Source: JAWXTS01 sp044433305 (GTDB lineage Bacteria; Bacteroidota; Bacteroidia; Bacteroidales; Rikenellaceae). Taken from it: a stretch of 64,000 bases of DNA. A program made the position numbers and the translations under genes. Location of the stretch: assembly GCA_044433305.1 (NCBI GenBank), contig JAWXTS010000002.1, positions 22,897 to 86,896 of the forward strand. The letters are read 5' to 3'. This document shows, one piece after another, positions 1-9,144 of the stretch (position 1 is the stretch's first letter; each line of letters begins with the position of its first letter). The notes below the pieces were generated by a model. It saw only the letters and a list, made by a program, of their open reading frames with translations. It made no database searches and had not been told where the DNA came from.

Positions 1-719
1 TCTACATCTATTGCACCGATAACGGCAATAGCTTGTAGGTCTGGACGATACCATTTGTGGTAGTAGTCTCTAAGCTCTTGGTACTTGAAGCCATTGACAA
101 CTTTCATGTCGCCAATAACGTCTCTGATAGCATATTGAGAACCCTCGAACATTACAGGTCTTGTTTGGTCGCCGATACGAGTAGATGCACTGTTACGTGT
201 TCTCCACTCCTCGGTGATAACGCCTCTCTCGGCATCTATCTCTGCATCATGAAGGCTAAGACTACCTGACCAGTCGTGAAGAACTAGTAGGCAGCTATCA
301 AGTAGCACCTCATTTGCAACTGGGATATTGCTCAAATTGTACACGGTTCTATCAAGGCCTGTGTAGGCGTTGATGTCGTGGCCAAAGGCAACACCGTGTT
401 CCTCAAGCATCTTGATGATACGCTTGTCAGGGAAGTTGGTTGTTCCATTGAATGCCATGTGCTCTAGAAAGTGGGCAAGGCCATTCTGGTTGTCCTGTTC
501 AAGTAGCGCGCCTACCTTCTGTATGATATAGAAGTTGGCAAGGTCTTTAGGCTCGTTGTTGTTGCGGATATAATATGTTAGACCGTTGTCTAGTGTTCCA
601 ATTCGGTAGTTTGGATCCACTGGCAGCGGCTGGCTCATATCATAGCTCACTTGCTGTTTACAGCTTGACATTGCCCCTACTATCAGTAGGAGTAACGGTA
701 GTACTAAGGATTTTTTCAT
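1..719 (-). CDS. M16 family zinc metallopeptidase lipoprotein (partial, C-terminus outside window)
   Basis: The N-terminal 239 codons of a pitrilysin/insulinase-like peptidase; the frame is still open at base 1. It starts with a lipoprotein signal (hydrophobic residues 4-17, lipobox ending MSSC, Cys20), so the protein is probably anchored in the envelope. The inverted zinc motif HFLEH lies at residues 83-87 (bases 459-473), with His83 and His87 as ligands and Glu86 as catalytic base. A downstream ERGVITEE segment near residue 163 supplies the third ligand expected for the family. Bacteroidota M16 proteins usually run to 900 residues or more, so most of the gene is missing here. It sits 29 bp downstream of the MutS-like pair and is probably co-transcribed with it. 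The family call is secure; the substrate is unknown. Confidence 0.9.
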   Translation of the reverse strand, partial: MKKSLVLPLLLLIVGAMSSCKQQVSYDMSQPLPVDPNYRIGTLDNGLTYYIRNNNEPKDLANFYIIQKVGALLEQDNQNGLAHFLEHMAFNGTTNFPDKRIIKMLEEHGVAFGHDINAYTGLDRTVYNLSNIPVANEVLLDSCLLVLHDWSGSLSLHDAEIDAERGVITEEWRTRNSASTRIGDQTRPVMFEGSQYAIRDVIGDMKVVNGFKYQELRDYYHKWYRPDLQAIAVIGAIDV

Positions 720-748
720 AAGTTGACTTTTATGTCTTTATTTTTAGG

Positions 749-2083
749 TTATTCTTTTTCGCCTCTAATTATTTCTATAATCTTTTCGTTGTTGATAATG
801 CGCATACCATAGCGGTCGTCGGCAATACCTTCAGTCAGTTTATATGTATATTTTGGTCTGCCATCTTGGCTTAGTTGGGTCGGAAGGTAGAGGAATTGCA
901 GGTTGTCACATTCTTGTTTCAGAGTTAGTCCTGCCTCCATAATATGTGTCGAGATTACGAAGATACATTTGTGGCAACGCGAGAAAGCTCGTGTTATGGC
1001 CACGGTGCCATCATAAGCATCTTTAACATTGGTTCCCTTGAATAGCTCGTCAAAGATTACCATTAGGCGTTTGCCGCTGGCAACTTCTTGGGCCACTCCC
1101 TTAACACGCATAACCTCTGCGTAGAAGTGACTGTAACCCTGAGATATATCATCTGGCACATTGATAGATGTGAACATGCCTTCCAAAGGTGTGAACTCCA
1201 TCTTGTCTATGGCCATCGGGAAACCTAGGTGAGCCATATAAACGGCTATACCAAAAGACTTCATAAGAGTTGACTTACCAGCCATGTTGGCACCAGTAAG
1301 GAATATAACATTGCTGCTATGATTCATGCTTATGTCGTTGCCCACAGCTCCGGGAACACGTGGGTGGCGCACATTCTTAATATCGACAAACATCTGTTCG
1401 CCATCGAGTGCATTGGCATATTGAAAGCCTTTCTCCCTGCCCACTCGTGCAACAGTTGTGTAGAAGTCTACTTCCTCTAGTAGGCGGAAGAGCTTTCTTA
1501 GTTTGTCTCCATAGCTATAACGAAGCAATCTATTTTTTGATGCTAGGCTACTTAGAGACAGCCCCTGTGCAGAAGAGTTTATGAATTTGCTTAATGGTGC
1601 TTCCTCTAGCAGGCTTATGGCCTCTGCTACCTTAGTTTCGAGTTGCGTGCCTGAGACATGCTCCTTGACCTGTTGTAGATAGTCGGGTAGTGGAGCCAAT
1701 AATTTTGATGCCAAGTCGACACCCTCTACGATATGTGAATACTGCTGGTCGGCAATAGCGATGCTCAAAATCTTAGTCTTATACATTGCCACCAAAGAGA
1801 TTATGCCACTGGCGTAATCTGTGCTGCCAAGGTATTCCTCGACCTGAGATAACTGATCACCACTTATAGGCATCTTGGTCTCAAAATCCTTTAGCGAAGA
1901 GAATATATCACGTCTACTATTTATCTCTGAGGCATTTGTCAATGGGTCAGAGAATACCTTTTCCATAAGTAGGCTCGCGCCTTTGGTTTGGGTATCGTTG
2001 AATATTGAGAATATCGAGTTGTGCCTGAATCGACCCGTAACATTTAAGTCAGTATGGGTCTGTTTATCTATTGTATATGCCAT
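749..2083 (-). CDS. MutS-like ATPase lacking mismatch-recognition domain (copy 2 of a tandem pair)
   Basis: A 444-residue protein with only the core/lever and ATPase parts of MutS. Residues 1-235 are helical. Walker A is GANMAGKST (residues 264-272) and Walker B is VIFDELFKGTN, with Asp345-Glu346. A THIMEA segment follows, as in MutS ATPases. The N-terminal mismatch-binding domain with the FxE motif is absent, and there is no Smr nuclease domain, so it is neither MutS1 nor MutS2. The upstream gene is a clear paralogue of nearly equal length, 15 bp away, so they form a duplicated, co-transcribed pair. MutS ATPases work as dimers, so a heterodimer is possible; that is inference. The role is unknown. 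Confidence 0.88.
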   Translation of the reverse strand: MAYTIDKQTHTDLNVTGRFRHNSIFSIFNDTQTKGASLLMEKVFSDPLTNASEINSRRDIFSSLKDFETKMPISGDQLSQVEEYLGSTDYASGIISLVAMYKTKILSIAIADQQYSHIVEGVDLASKLLAPLPDYLQQVKEHVSGTQLETKVAEAISLLEEAPLSKFINSSAQGLSLSSLASKNRLLRYSYGDKLRKLFRLLEEVDFYTTVARVGREKGFQYANALDGEQMFVDIKNVRHPRVPGAVGNDISMNHSSNVIFLTGANMAGKSTLMKSFGIAVYMAHLGFPMAIDKMEFTPLEGMFTSINVPDDISQGYSHFYAEVMRVKGVAQEVASGKRLMVIFDELFKGTNVKDAYDGTVAITRAFSRCHKCIFVISTHIMEAGLTLKQECDNLQFLYLPTQLSQDGRPKYTYKLTEGIADDRYGMRIINNEKIIEIIRGEKE

Positions 2084-2098
2084 TGTCTTTTGTGTCTG

Positions 2099-3424
2099 TT
2101 AGTTCTTAAATGCAGCCTCAAGAATATTCACGATACCCTCGTTGTTGATTATGACCATGCCGTGTCTATCTTCGGTTACGCCCTGCCTTATCTTGTAGGT
2201 GTAGCGAGGAACGCCGTTCTCCATCACCGTAGGCATGTACACAAATTGAACGTTGTTGCATCGCTGGGCAAGCACTTCGGCAGCCTCTATGATATGTGTT
2301 GATACAATAAAGGTACATTCTTTGATGGTGCTGAATGCCTCGACAACCTCAAGGGTTGCATCATAGGCATCTTTTACGTTTGTGCCTCTGAACAGCTCGT
2401 CGAAGATGATAACTAGATTCTTGTCTTGGCTAACCTCCAGAGCTACTTTCTTCAATCGCATAACTTCTGAGTAGAAGTGGCTATAACCCGCGTTGATGTT
2501 ATCGGGCAGGTTGATTGTGGTAAACATTCCCGAACGTAGAGAAATATCCATACTTTGGGCTGCAACGGGGAAACCAACGTGTGCAATGTAGATGGCAATG
2601 GCAATAGACTTCATGATGGTTGACTTACCTGCCATATTGGCTCCTGTAAGAAAAACCATGTTCTGCTTCTCGTCTATTGTAATATCATTGCCTATGGCAT
2701 TAGTAAGCCTTGGGTGGAATACACCATTCAGCTTTATAACATTGTCTTTGGTGTCTAGTATATTGGCAAATTTAAAACCTCTATCTATTGCAACCTCTGC
2801 CACAGAGTGGTAGACATCTATATAGTAGATGGCCTTAAGTAGACCCATAATCTCGTCTCTATACTTAAAGCGGAAAGCCCTGTCTAAATCGACACAATTC
2901 TCGAAGCTTATCTTTTTAGCACCTTTATTCGCTGCTACCAGCTCAAGAATCTCTTTTGGCATTTCTGTGAAGTGAGACAGTACGCGCTCACCATATTCCA
3001 TAGTCTTAGCTTTGGCCAAGAAGTTAAGCGTAGAGTCTATGATTTCTATTGCAGCAACAAGCCCCTTGTGTATCTTAGAGAACTCGGCGTCGCTGCCGAT
3101 AATACCATTCATCTTGCGCTGAAGAGTCTTGTCTGCTATATCGAGCTGTGAACGCACATCCACATCCGATAGATAGTATTCGGCAGGAGCAAAAAGCTCT
3201 GTGTTGAACGGAAAGTCCATGCCTGCCTTCTCAAAGAACTTTATAGCCTCGATACGGCCAGTGATGTGTTCTTTGTCTGATAGTGGATTGTGGAACATCT
3301 GCTCCATGATTGATATTCCCCCTTGTGTTCTACAACGGTTGAATATCATGTATACTGATTCATCTGCGCTATTGGAGAATATCCCCAAGTCGGTTAGCGT
3401 CTGCTTATCGATTTTGAAAGCCAT
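2099..3424 (-). CDS. MutS-like ATPase lacking mismatch-recognition domain (copy 1 of a tandem pair)
   Basis: A 441-residue paralogue of the next gene downstream, collinear over its whole length (both begin MA.xIDKQT.TDL). Walker A GANMAGKST is at residues 261-269 and Walker B is VIIFDELFRGTN near residue 342. The C-terminus carries STHIIEAA and a DRHGMVIINNEGI ending closely matching its partner. As in that copy, the clamp/ATPase region is kept while the mismatch-binding domain is missing. It is the first gene after a hairpin that follows the GldF-GldG gene. A role in mismatch repair proper is unlikely without the recognition domain; handling of branched DNA or another mechanical task is possible but unproven. 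Confidence 0.88.
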   Translation of the reverse strand: MAFKIDKQTLTDLGIFSNSADESVYMIFNRCRTQGGISIMEQMFHNPLSDKEHITGRIEAIKFFEKAGMDFPFNTELFAPAEYYLSDVDVRSQLDIADKTLQRKMNGIIGSDAEFSKIHKGLVAAIEIIDSTLNFLAKAKTMEYGERVLSHFTEMPKEILELVAANKGAKKISFENCVDLDRAFRFKYRDEIMGLLKAIYYIDVYHSVAEVAIDRGFKFANILDTKDNVIKLNGVFHPRLTNAIGNDITIDEKQNMVFLTGANMAGKSTIMKSIAIAIYIAHVGFPVAAQSMDISLRSGMFTTINLPDNINAGYSHFYSEVMRLKKVALEVSQDKNLVIIFDELFRGTNVKDAYDATLEVVEAFSTIKECTFIVSTHIIEAAEVLAQRCNNVQFVYMPTVMENGVPRYTYKIRQGVTEDRHGMVIINNEGIVNILEAAFKN

Positions 3425-3450
3425 TTATAAGTTGTTATAGGTAGTTTTGT

Positions 3451-3481
3451 GACTATGCAGAGGTATCAGCCCTGCATAGTC
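3451..3481. other. Perfect 10-bp hairpin between gldFG fusion and MutS-like pair
   Basis: Arms at 3451-3460 and 3472-3481 (gactatgcag / ctgcatagtc) are exact reverse complements with an 11-base loop. It lies 26 bp after the stop of the GldF-GldG gene on the minus strand. No T-run follows on that strand, so it is not a standard intrinsic terminator. It may end or process the upstream transcript or stabilise the mRNA. Confidence 0.5.
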
Positions 3482-3506
3482 TATGGTTTGTCGATTGGGT
3501 CTAAAA

Positions 3507-5822
3507 TTATTTAGCTCTACGACGTAGGCTAATTACAATAGAAGTAACTAGCATAATCAATGGCAATATCCATTGTAGGATAGCTTTGTGTATGCCTACC
3601 GCATCAACAGACAATGATATAGTATTGTCGATTGGAGCTGGGCGGCGAACATCGATAGGAGATGCTCCATCTGACATCCAGTTGAACACTCCATATACAA
3701 GACTCGCATTTCTGGTTGCGCGACCTGAGTGGTAGCCTGAAAGCTCAGAGCTACTTACACAGTCGGCATCACCACTGATGATAATCTTTTGTTGTTTGTC
3801 ACCATGCTTGCGCTCTAGTGCCACCATAACAGGTATCGAAGCTCTCGCCTCTTCTGTCTCTGGGTCAAGAGTAGGCTTAGTCTCGTCGAAGTAACGTGTC
3901 TGAAGCTCGTTCCAAGTACCTCCATCGTTATCTGTAAGTGCGATTGGAGTAACAAAGAACCCTTTGGTTGTAACATATTCTAGCTCTGCAGATGATGGTG
4001 CTCCAAAGTGATAGTATCTCTGTCGGATAACCTCATTGAAGAAGTAAGATAGTTTACCAGTAGTCTCTATTGGACGAGTGAATATAAGGTCTGGGTCATT
4101 ACCCTCAGATGGCTTAACAAGCACTCCCGGTTTAAGATTAACGCCAAATTGCTCTGTCAAAGTATTTGTGTACTCGTGACGGTGAGGCTCACCAAGAATG
4201 AACAAGTTGTCTCCTCTGTCAACATAAGCCTGATAGTTAGCCATTTCCTGCTCTGTAAACTCAGACTTGATATCACTAATAACCAAGATATGAATATGGT
4301 CAGGAACTGGTGCATCTAGAGTTATTGTCTCTACATCAAAGCCTTGGTTGTAGAGAGAAGATCTGATCTGCTTGCTTACAAAGTTGTTGTAGTTTCTATC
4401 ACCACCTTTGTACACGCTGCGCTCGTCGTGACCCTCAACAAAAGCAACTTTTGGGAAGTCGTCAGTAAGAGCACGCTTAAAGCCCGCTGTAATCTCTGCC
4501 TCGTCAGGAATAACTTTCATATCCTCGAAGTAACGTATATGACCCTTGCGGCCATTCTCCATTGTTACAATCTTTTGAGTGCGGAAGTTCTCTTCTGCCA
4601 ACTCTGGAGCCAGCTCAAGAACCTGTTCCTCGGTAAGAAGCTTGCGTGGAGAGATTTGGTAACGGTCACACATCTCTTTCAAGAACTCTTCTTCTGTCAA
4701 GTTCTGGAAACGCTTTCTCATCTCCTCGTAAGAAGAACCCTTTGTTGTAGCATAGTATACATACTTAAGCTTCATCTTAGGTTTGAATCTAGTGTATGTA
4801 GACATAGACTTGATGTCTCTAAGCTCGCTTGTAGGAGTTGCCATCCAAACGATTCTCTGAGCGTCGAAGATATTGGAGTAAGTTACAACCTCGATTTCTC
4901 CCTCAAGGTCCTTGATAACCTCTTGGCTACCCGCGGTCAAAGTGTTTCTGTCAAAGCGTATAGTATCCCAGTATGCTTTAAGTGTTGGACGTGAACTCAA
5001 GAACGCGAATCCAACAACCGCAGCAAACAAGATAGCATAGCTAGAGAAGATTTGTCCGCGGCTCTTGTTCTCTCTTTTAGACATTAGTCTAAAGATAGTA
5101 AGAGTCAAGAATAGTGAAGGTACTACCAAGAAGTAGATAACATCCTCAGTGCAGATAAGACCTGCAATGAAAGTGTTGACCCTGCCATTCATAGACAACC
5201 AGTAAGTGATTTCTCTAACGAAATCTACTGTTTGCCAGAATGTGCCTACATAAGAGAAGAAAGTCAGTGTTACAAGTGTACCTAGTGCTGCAACCATCTG
5301 GTAAGCGGTCAAGCTCGACATGAATACACCCACCGCGCCATAAGCGCAAATCAACATAAATATACCATAGATACCTACGATAAGGTGAGGCCAGTCAAAG
5401 TTCTCGATAAAGAACGATGCGTGTATTACATATAGTCCAAGAATACATGACATTACAAAACCATAGCATGCCACTGCCAAGAACTTGCCTAGGACAATCT
5501 GCGTGTTGCTAATTGGTGATGAATATAGAAGTTTTATCGAACCTGAGCTAAGCTCGCGGCTGATAAGGCCCATTGTAAGTAGTGGGATGTAGAAGAACAA
5601 GTAACTTACAATTTGCTTGAAGAAGCCATTCATCGAGTTTGTGAAAATGTTATAAGTGATGTCATCTAGGCGACCATATTTCATTGCGTCGGCCATGCTA
5701 GACATCATACCCATATATATCATTGCTGATTGGAATGTAAACACAATCAGTATGAACCAAGCTATTGGTGAGTAGAAAAGTACCTGAAGCTCTGTTTTTG
5801 CTATTCTAAAAATCTGTTTCAT
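3507..5822 (-). CDS. GldF-GldG fusion: ABC-2 permease joined to Gldg auxiliary domain
   Basis: A 771-residue membrane protein. Residues 1-250 form an ABC-2 permease with about six membrane segments (first near 12-35, beginning AWFILIVFTF). A further segment near 262-282 is followed by a large extracytoplasmic region of the ABC_transp_aux (GldG) type and a last membrane segment near 745-765 ending in RRRAK. In Flavobacterium johnsoniae GldF and GldG are separate proteins that act with GldA; here they form one chain. The stop of the ATPase gene lies 2 bp upstream, so the two are translationally close. No other gliding genes (gldK-N) are present, so gliding should not be inferred. The substrate is unknown. 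Confidence 0.9.
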   Translation of the reverse strand: MKQIFRIAKTELQVLFYSPIAWFILIVFTFQSAMIYMGMMSSMADAMKYGRLDDITYNIFTNSMNGFFKQIVSYLFFYIPLLTMGLISRELSSGSIKLLYSSPISNTQIVLGKFLAVACYGFVMSCILGLYVIHASFFIENFDWPHLIVGIYGIFMLICAYGAVGVFMSSLTAYQMVAALGTLVTLTFFSYVGTFWQTVDFVREITYWLSMNGRVNTFIAGLICTEDVIYFLVVPSLFLTLTIFRLMSKRENKSRGQIFSSYAILFAAVVGFAFLSSRPTLKAYWDTIRFDRNTLTAGSQEVIKDLEGEIEVVTYSNIFDAQRIVWMATPTSELRDIKSMSTYTRFKPKMKLKYVYYATTKGSSYEEMRKRFQNLTEEEFLKEMCDRYQISPRKLLTEEQVLELAPELAEENFRTQKIVTMENGRKGHIRYFEDMKVIPDEAEITAGFKRALTDDFPKVAFVEGHDERSVYKGGDRNYNNFVSKQIRSSLYNQGFDVETITLDAPVPDHIHILVISDIKSEFTEQEMANYQAYVDRGDNLFILGEPHRHEYTNTLTEQFGVNLKPGVLVKPSEGNDPDLIFTRPIETTGKLSYFFNEVIRQRYYHFGAPSSAELEYVTTKGFFVTPIALTDNDGGTWNELQTRYFDETKPTLDPETEEARASIPVMVALERKHGDKQQKIIISGDADCVSSSELSGYHSGRATRNASLVYGVFNWMSDGASPIDVRRPAPIDNTISLSVDAVGIHKAILQWILPLIMLVTSIVISLRRRAK

Positions 5823-5824
5823 AT

Positions 5825-6757
5825 CTATTTCTTATTTTGTTTTTTAGATAACACTGCAAAGATATCGTCCATAGAGCTTTTCTCTAGGGCAATCTCGTTT
5901 AGTCTCCAGTCGTTTTCTACGCTTGCCTTAACAAGTGATTGGATGACATCTGCTGTATTAGGGCTTTTTACTCTATACTCGGTTGGGCTTATAGGCTCCA
6001 CCTCTGACACGCCCTCGATAGCAGTCAATTTCTCTACTGGCGGCATGCCTAGTAGTGAAACATAAACAGTATCTGGGGTTATGTAGCTGTCAAACTCATC
6101 TATTGTTCCGTTGAAGATCATGCTTCCTTGCTCTATCATGATGATTTTCTCGCAAAGAGCCTGAACCTCAGAAAGGATGTGAGTTGAAAGAATCACCGTA
6201 CGCTCTTTTGCAATATTGCGAATTAGTGTACGAATCTCTAGAATCTGGTTAGGGTCGAGACCATTTGTTGGCTCATCGAAGATAACCACTTCTGGTTCGT
6301 GGATAATAGCCTGAGCGATACCCACACGTTGTTGAAATCCCCCAGAAAGGTTGCTTATCAAACGGTCTTTCATGTGTTCGATGTTGCAAACTTTCATAAC
6401 TCGTTCAATAGCTGCTGGAATTTCTTTTTTGTCCATAAGACGTAGTCCAGCACAATGCTCAAGATATTCTAGAATTGTTAGTTCCATGTGCAATGGTGGC
6501 TTCTGTGGTAGGAAACCGATTTTGCATTTGGATGCCACAGGGTCTGTTGATGTGTTAATTCCGCAGATTGTTACTTGTCCTTCTGTTTGTTTAATTACAC
6601 CACAGACGATGTTCATAGTGGTAGATTTACCGGCTCCATTGGAGCCGAGTAAACCATAGATACCACGTTTTTCAATTTCTAAATTGATGTCTTTCACTGC
6701 CCATTTCACACTGTATCGGTGCGAAAGACCTTCAATTTTTAAGATAGGGTTGTTCAT
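5825..6757 (-). CDS. ABC transporter ATP-binding protein, GldA-like
   Basis: A 310-residue ATPase partner for the fused permease. Walker A is GLLGSNGAGKST near residues 34-45, the signature is LSGGFQQRVG, Walker B is VVIFDEPTNGLD, and the switch histidine lies in LSTHILSEV. A C-terminal domain of about 90 residues follows, as in GldA and related ABC-2 exporters. It lies only 26 bp after the PKD-like lipoprotein gene, so it may be read through from the uptake operon, although no strong promoter or terminator was seen in that gap to decide. Family and pairing are secure; transported substrate unknown. Confidence 0.92.
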   Translation of the reverse strand: MNNPILKIEGLSHRYSVKWAVKDINLEIEKRGIYGLLGSNGAGKSTTMNIVCGVIKQTEGQVTICGINTSTDPVASKCKIGFLPQKPPLHMELTILEYLEHCAGLRLMDKKEIPAAIERVMKVCNIEHMKDRLISNLSGGFQQRVGIAQAIIHEPEVVIFDEPTNGLDPNQILEIRTLIRNIAKERTVILSTHILSEVQALCEKIIMIEQGSMIFNGTIDEFDSYITPDTVYVSLLGMPPVEKLTAIEGVSEVEPISPTEYRVKSPNTADVIQSLVKASVENDWRLNEIALEKSSMDDIFAVLSKKQNKK

Positions 6758-6783
6758 AACGTTGTTATTGTTTGTAGTTTTGT

Positions 6784-8373
6784 TTAGTCAGAGATTGCGT
6801 CCCAAGCGTCATCAAGATTGATATACTTGTACTCCATATCAACAAAAGAGTCAACATCGTATTGCATCTGATGAACAATAGTTGGAGAAGCTATCGCTTC
6901 CACGTTCAGGATGACAAGTTCGCCGTTAGTAAGAGCCATGCCGACCTCTGTTCTTTGTGGGTTCATGTCGATAGCAGCTATTTCCCCGTCTGCTGTATAG
7001 ATTTTGATAATCTCGCCTAGAGTGTTGATGATACATAGGTCGCTTCCACTTGCGAAGTAGCTGTATGCTCCATCATTAGAAGTAGCTGTAACAAACTTCA
7101 TCTTGTCGCCTGTAAGGTAACCACCACTGTTGTTAAGAGGAATAATCTGGAATTGTGTCATCTTCATGTTGTAACCATAACCGATGAACGAAGCCATAGA
7201 GTAATCAGAACCATCTTTAAGGATGATATTGATTGTATGGGCGTCATACCAGTTTCCTTCAGCCTCCTCTGTTAGGTAGCAAATACCACCTAGAGCCTCA
7301 TAACCACTAATGTTTGGAATCTCATCCAAAGTAGTACCATTAATGTCTGTTGCTCCTGCAAAGTCATACATAGTACCAGCTGTGGCAGCAGTGCTATAAG
7401 AAGTAGCTGCTGTGCTGACAAGCTTCAAGCTACCATCCTTGCCTATTACTGTCAGGTAGTTTAGTCCGCTATATTTACTATAAGGCATAAACTTGTAATC
7501 AGCATATAGCATCATCTCAGTTTCAAATGGCACGTCGTTATATTCTAGCGGTTTGTCGCTATAATAACCGTACATAGTGTTACCATACTTCATGTATAGG
7601 TTTCCTGACTCCTCAAGCAAGAAAGTACAGCTAGTCATAGGTAGCATGTCTTTCCAGTTTGCGATGTTGTCATCTCCTACAACACCACTTCTGTTGTCGG
7701 CCAAAGTAGAACGTAGCTCATAAGACTCGTTGCTGTAAGCCGAAGCCTCGCTTGGAGAGCTTATCCAAAGGGCTACATCATCAGAAGATGTGTTAGAAGT
7801 AGCAGATGCTGTGTACTCGCCATACTGCATAACAAGGCTGTTGTAATCGCTGTTTAGACCTGTTACAAAGTTGTTGTATGTAGTCCATGTTTTAGCAACT
7901 GAGCTTGAAGCAGCTGATGCAGGCTCTGCAAATGATAGAGTAGTTTGGCCACCGCTAACACCTAGCAACAACCATCCTTTAGAACAAGCAGCGGCAACGG
8001 TGATAGTTTGTGAAACATAGTACTCTGTTTTCATCTCTTTGTGAGTAGCTACAAAATACATTTCTATGTCTCCCATTAGTCTTGGGACGAATGACAAGTC
8101 TGCACCGTCACATACCTTACCGATAAGTTCGGCATCGGCGTCATCTGGTACATACTCCCAGTGGAAGTCATATAGTTCTTCGATATCTGAAGGAATAGGT
8201 ACCTCAATAAAATAATCGATGTTCATCTGAGCAGTCGTGAAAACTACCTCGTCTACGATGGTTTGTAAATCAACCTCTTCAACAGGAGTATAGTCGTAGT
8301 TTCCCTTGTCATCATAGCAGCTAGTCATAAACATAGATGCTGCCAGTACAACTAATAATAATATTTTTTTCAT
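6784..8373 (-). CDS. PKD-like family lipoprotein of uptake locus 1
   Basis: A 529-residue lipoprotein (lipobox FMTSC, Cys19; then YDDKGNYDY, the usual start of the Bacteroidota PKD-like family). A PKD-like fold is expected near residues 30-125, followed by a region rich in Tyr, Ser and Asp that resembles a beta-propeller or sheet structure. It is the last gene of SusC-SusD-DUF4843-PKD, with 18 bp to the previous gene. The protein at 40229-41797 has the same opening (CYKDKGSYN), the same place in its locus and a similar length. Such proteins are thought to be surface-exposed accessories to SusCD transporters. The ligand is unknown. Confidence 0.82.
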   Translation of the reverse strand: MKKILLLVVLAASMFMTSCYDDKGNYDYTPVEEVDLQTIVDEVVFTTAQMNIDYFIEVPIPSDIEELYDFHWEYVPDDADAELIGKVCDGADLSFVPRLMGDIEMYFVATHKEMKTEYYVSQTITVAAACSKGWLLLGVSGGQTTLSFAEPASAASSSVAKTWTTYNNFVTGLNSDYNSLVMQYGEYTASATSNTSSDDVALWISSPSEASAYSNESYELRSTLADNRSGVVGDDNIANWKDMLPMTSCTFLLEESGNLYMKYGNTMYGYYSDKPLEYNDVPFETEMMLYADYKFMPYSKYSGLNYLTVIGKDGSLKLVSTAATSYSTAATAGTMYDFAGATDINGTTLDEIPNISGYEALGGICYLTEEAEGNWYDAHTINIILKDGSDYSMASFIGYGYNMKMTQFQIIPLNNSGGYLTGDKMKFVTATSNDGAYSYFASGSDLCIINTLGEIIKIYTADGEIAAIDMNPQRTEVGMALTNGELVILNVEAIASPTIVHQMQYDVDSFVDMEYKYINLDDAWDAISD

Positions 8374-8391
8374 AATAGTATTGTCTATTTG

Positions 8392-9126
8392 TTAGTATGG
8401 GAATGGGATTGTTACTAGGTTACCACTTGAATCAACTGGTTCATACTCGTCTAGGTATTGGCTGAAAATTAGACATGTGTCATACCAGTCTCCATAAGTG
8501 AAGCTAGAGAAGTCCATGTCTGGAACATAATATCCAGCCTCGGTAAGAGCAGCGATGAAGTTTTCCCATTTAGCAACAGTATAACCTCCAAGGAAGTTAC
8601 AGATAGTACCTACATAAGTATAACTTGGCCACCAGCTTGGTTGAACTAGTTGGTTAGTAACAGCGATAGTAGTTGAAACGTTGGTGTTAAGACCTGGTTT
8701 CACATTACCATAAGCCTCTATCTGTAATTGTAGATAGAACATATCGTCGTCCATCTCGGCTGTTGAGTAGAACTTGATAGGAAGGGTTGCCTCATACACT
8801 CCAGCAGGGAAGGTATAAGTCTCTGACAATGCCTCGTAGTGCAAACCTGCAACAGCAGTAGACTCGTCGCTAACAACAGAAACCTTATACTCGGTGTCTG
8901 TGTCGAAAGCTACGCCTAGTATCTCGACATCTATATAATGTATTGTTTCTTCTGCTCCTGCAAGTAGGCTGAATGATACGCTTTCCTCTACTTCATCATC
9001 TTCGTCCTCAGCCGAAAATTGAACGTAGTTGTAGTTAGTGTCAAACATACCTAGCTCTGATTCTGAACATCCAACAGCAAAGACTGATGCTGCTGCAACA
9101 AATGCTAATATTGATATTTTTTTCAT
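8392..9126 (-). CDS. DUF4843 lipoprotein of uptake locus 1
   Basis: A 244-residue lipoprotein with a signal ending FAVGC (Cys20). A DUF4843-like domain follows: MFDTNYNYVQFSAED near residues 27-41, an Ig-like beta-rich middle and a C-terminal segment with PSWWPSYTYVGTICNFLGGY. It starts 18 bp downstream of susD and is followed by the PKD-like gene, exactly as in the second locus (39461-40210). It is presumably an outer-membrane surface lipoprotein that accompanies the SusCD complex. The biochemical role of DUF4843 is not known to me. Confidence 0.82.
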   Translation of the reverse strand: MKKISILAFVAAASVFAVGCSESELGMFDTNYNYVQFSAEDEDDEVEESVSFSLLAGAEETIHYIDVEILGVAFDTDTEYKVSVVSDESTAVAGLHYEALSETYTFPAGVYEATLPIKFYSTAEMDDDMFYLQLQIEAYGNVKPGLNTNVSTTIAVTNQLVQPSWWPSYTYVGTICNFLGGYTVAKWENFIAALTEAGYYVPDMDFSSFTYGDWYDTCLIFSQYLDEYEPVDSSGNLVTIPFPY

Positions 9127-9144
9127 TTTTCTAAGTCTCCGTTA

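Noticed and set aside
4344..4994. 216-codon plus-strand open frame opposite the GldF-GldG gene
   Set aside because: It lies wholly inside a well-supported gene, has a composition rich in Leu, Cys, His and Val unlike its neighbours, and shows no recognisable domain.
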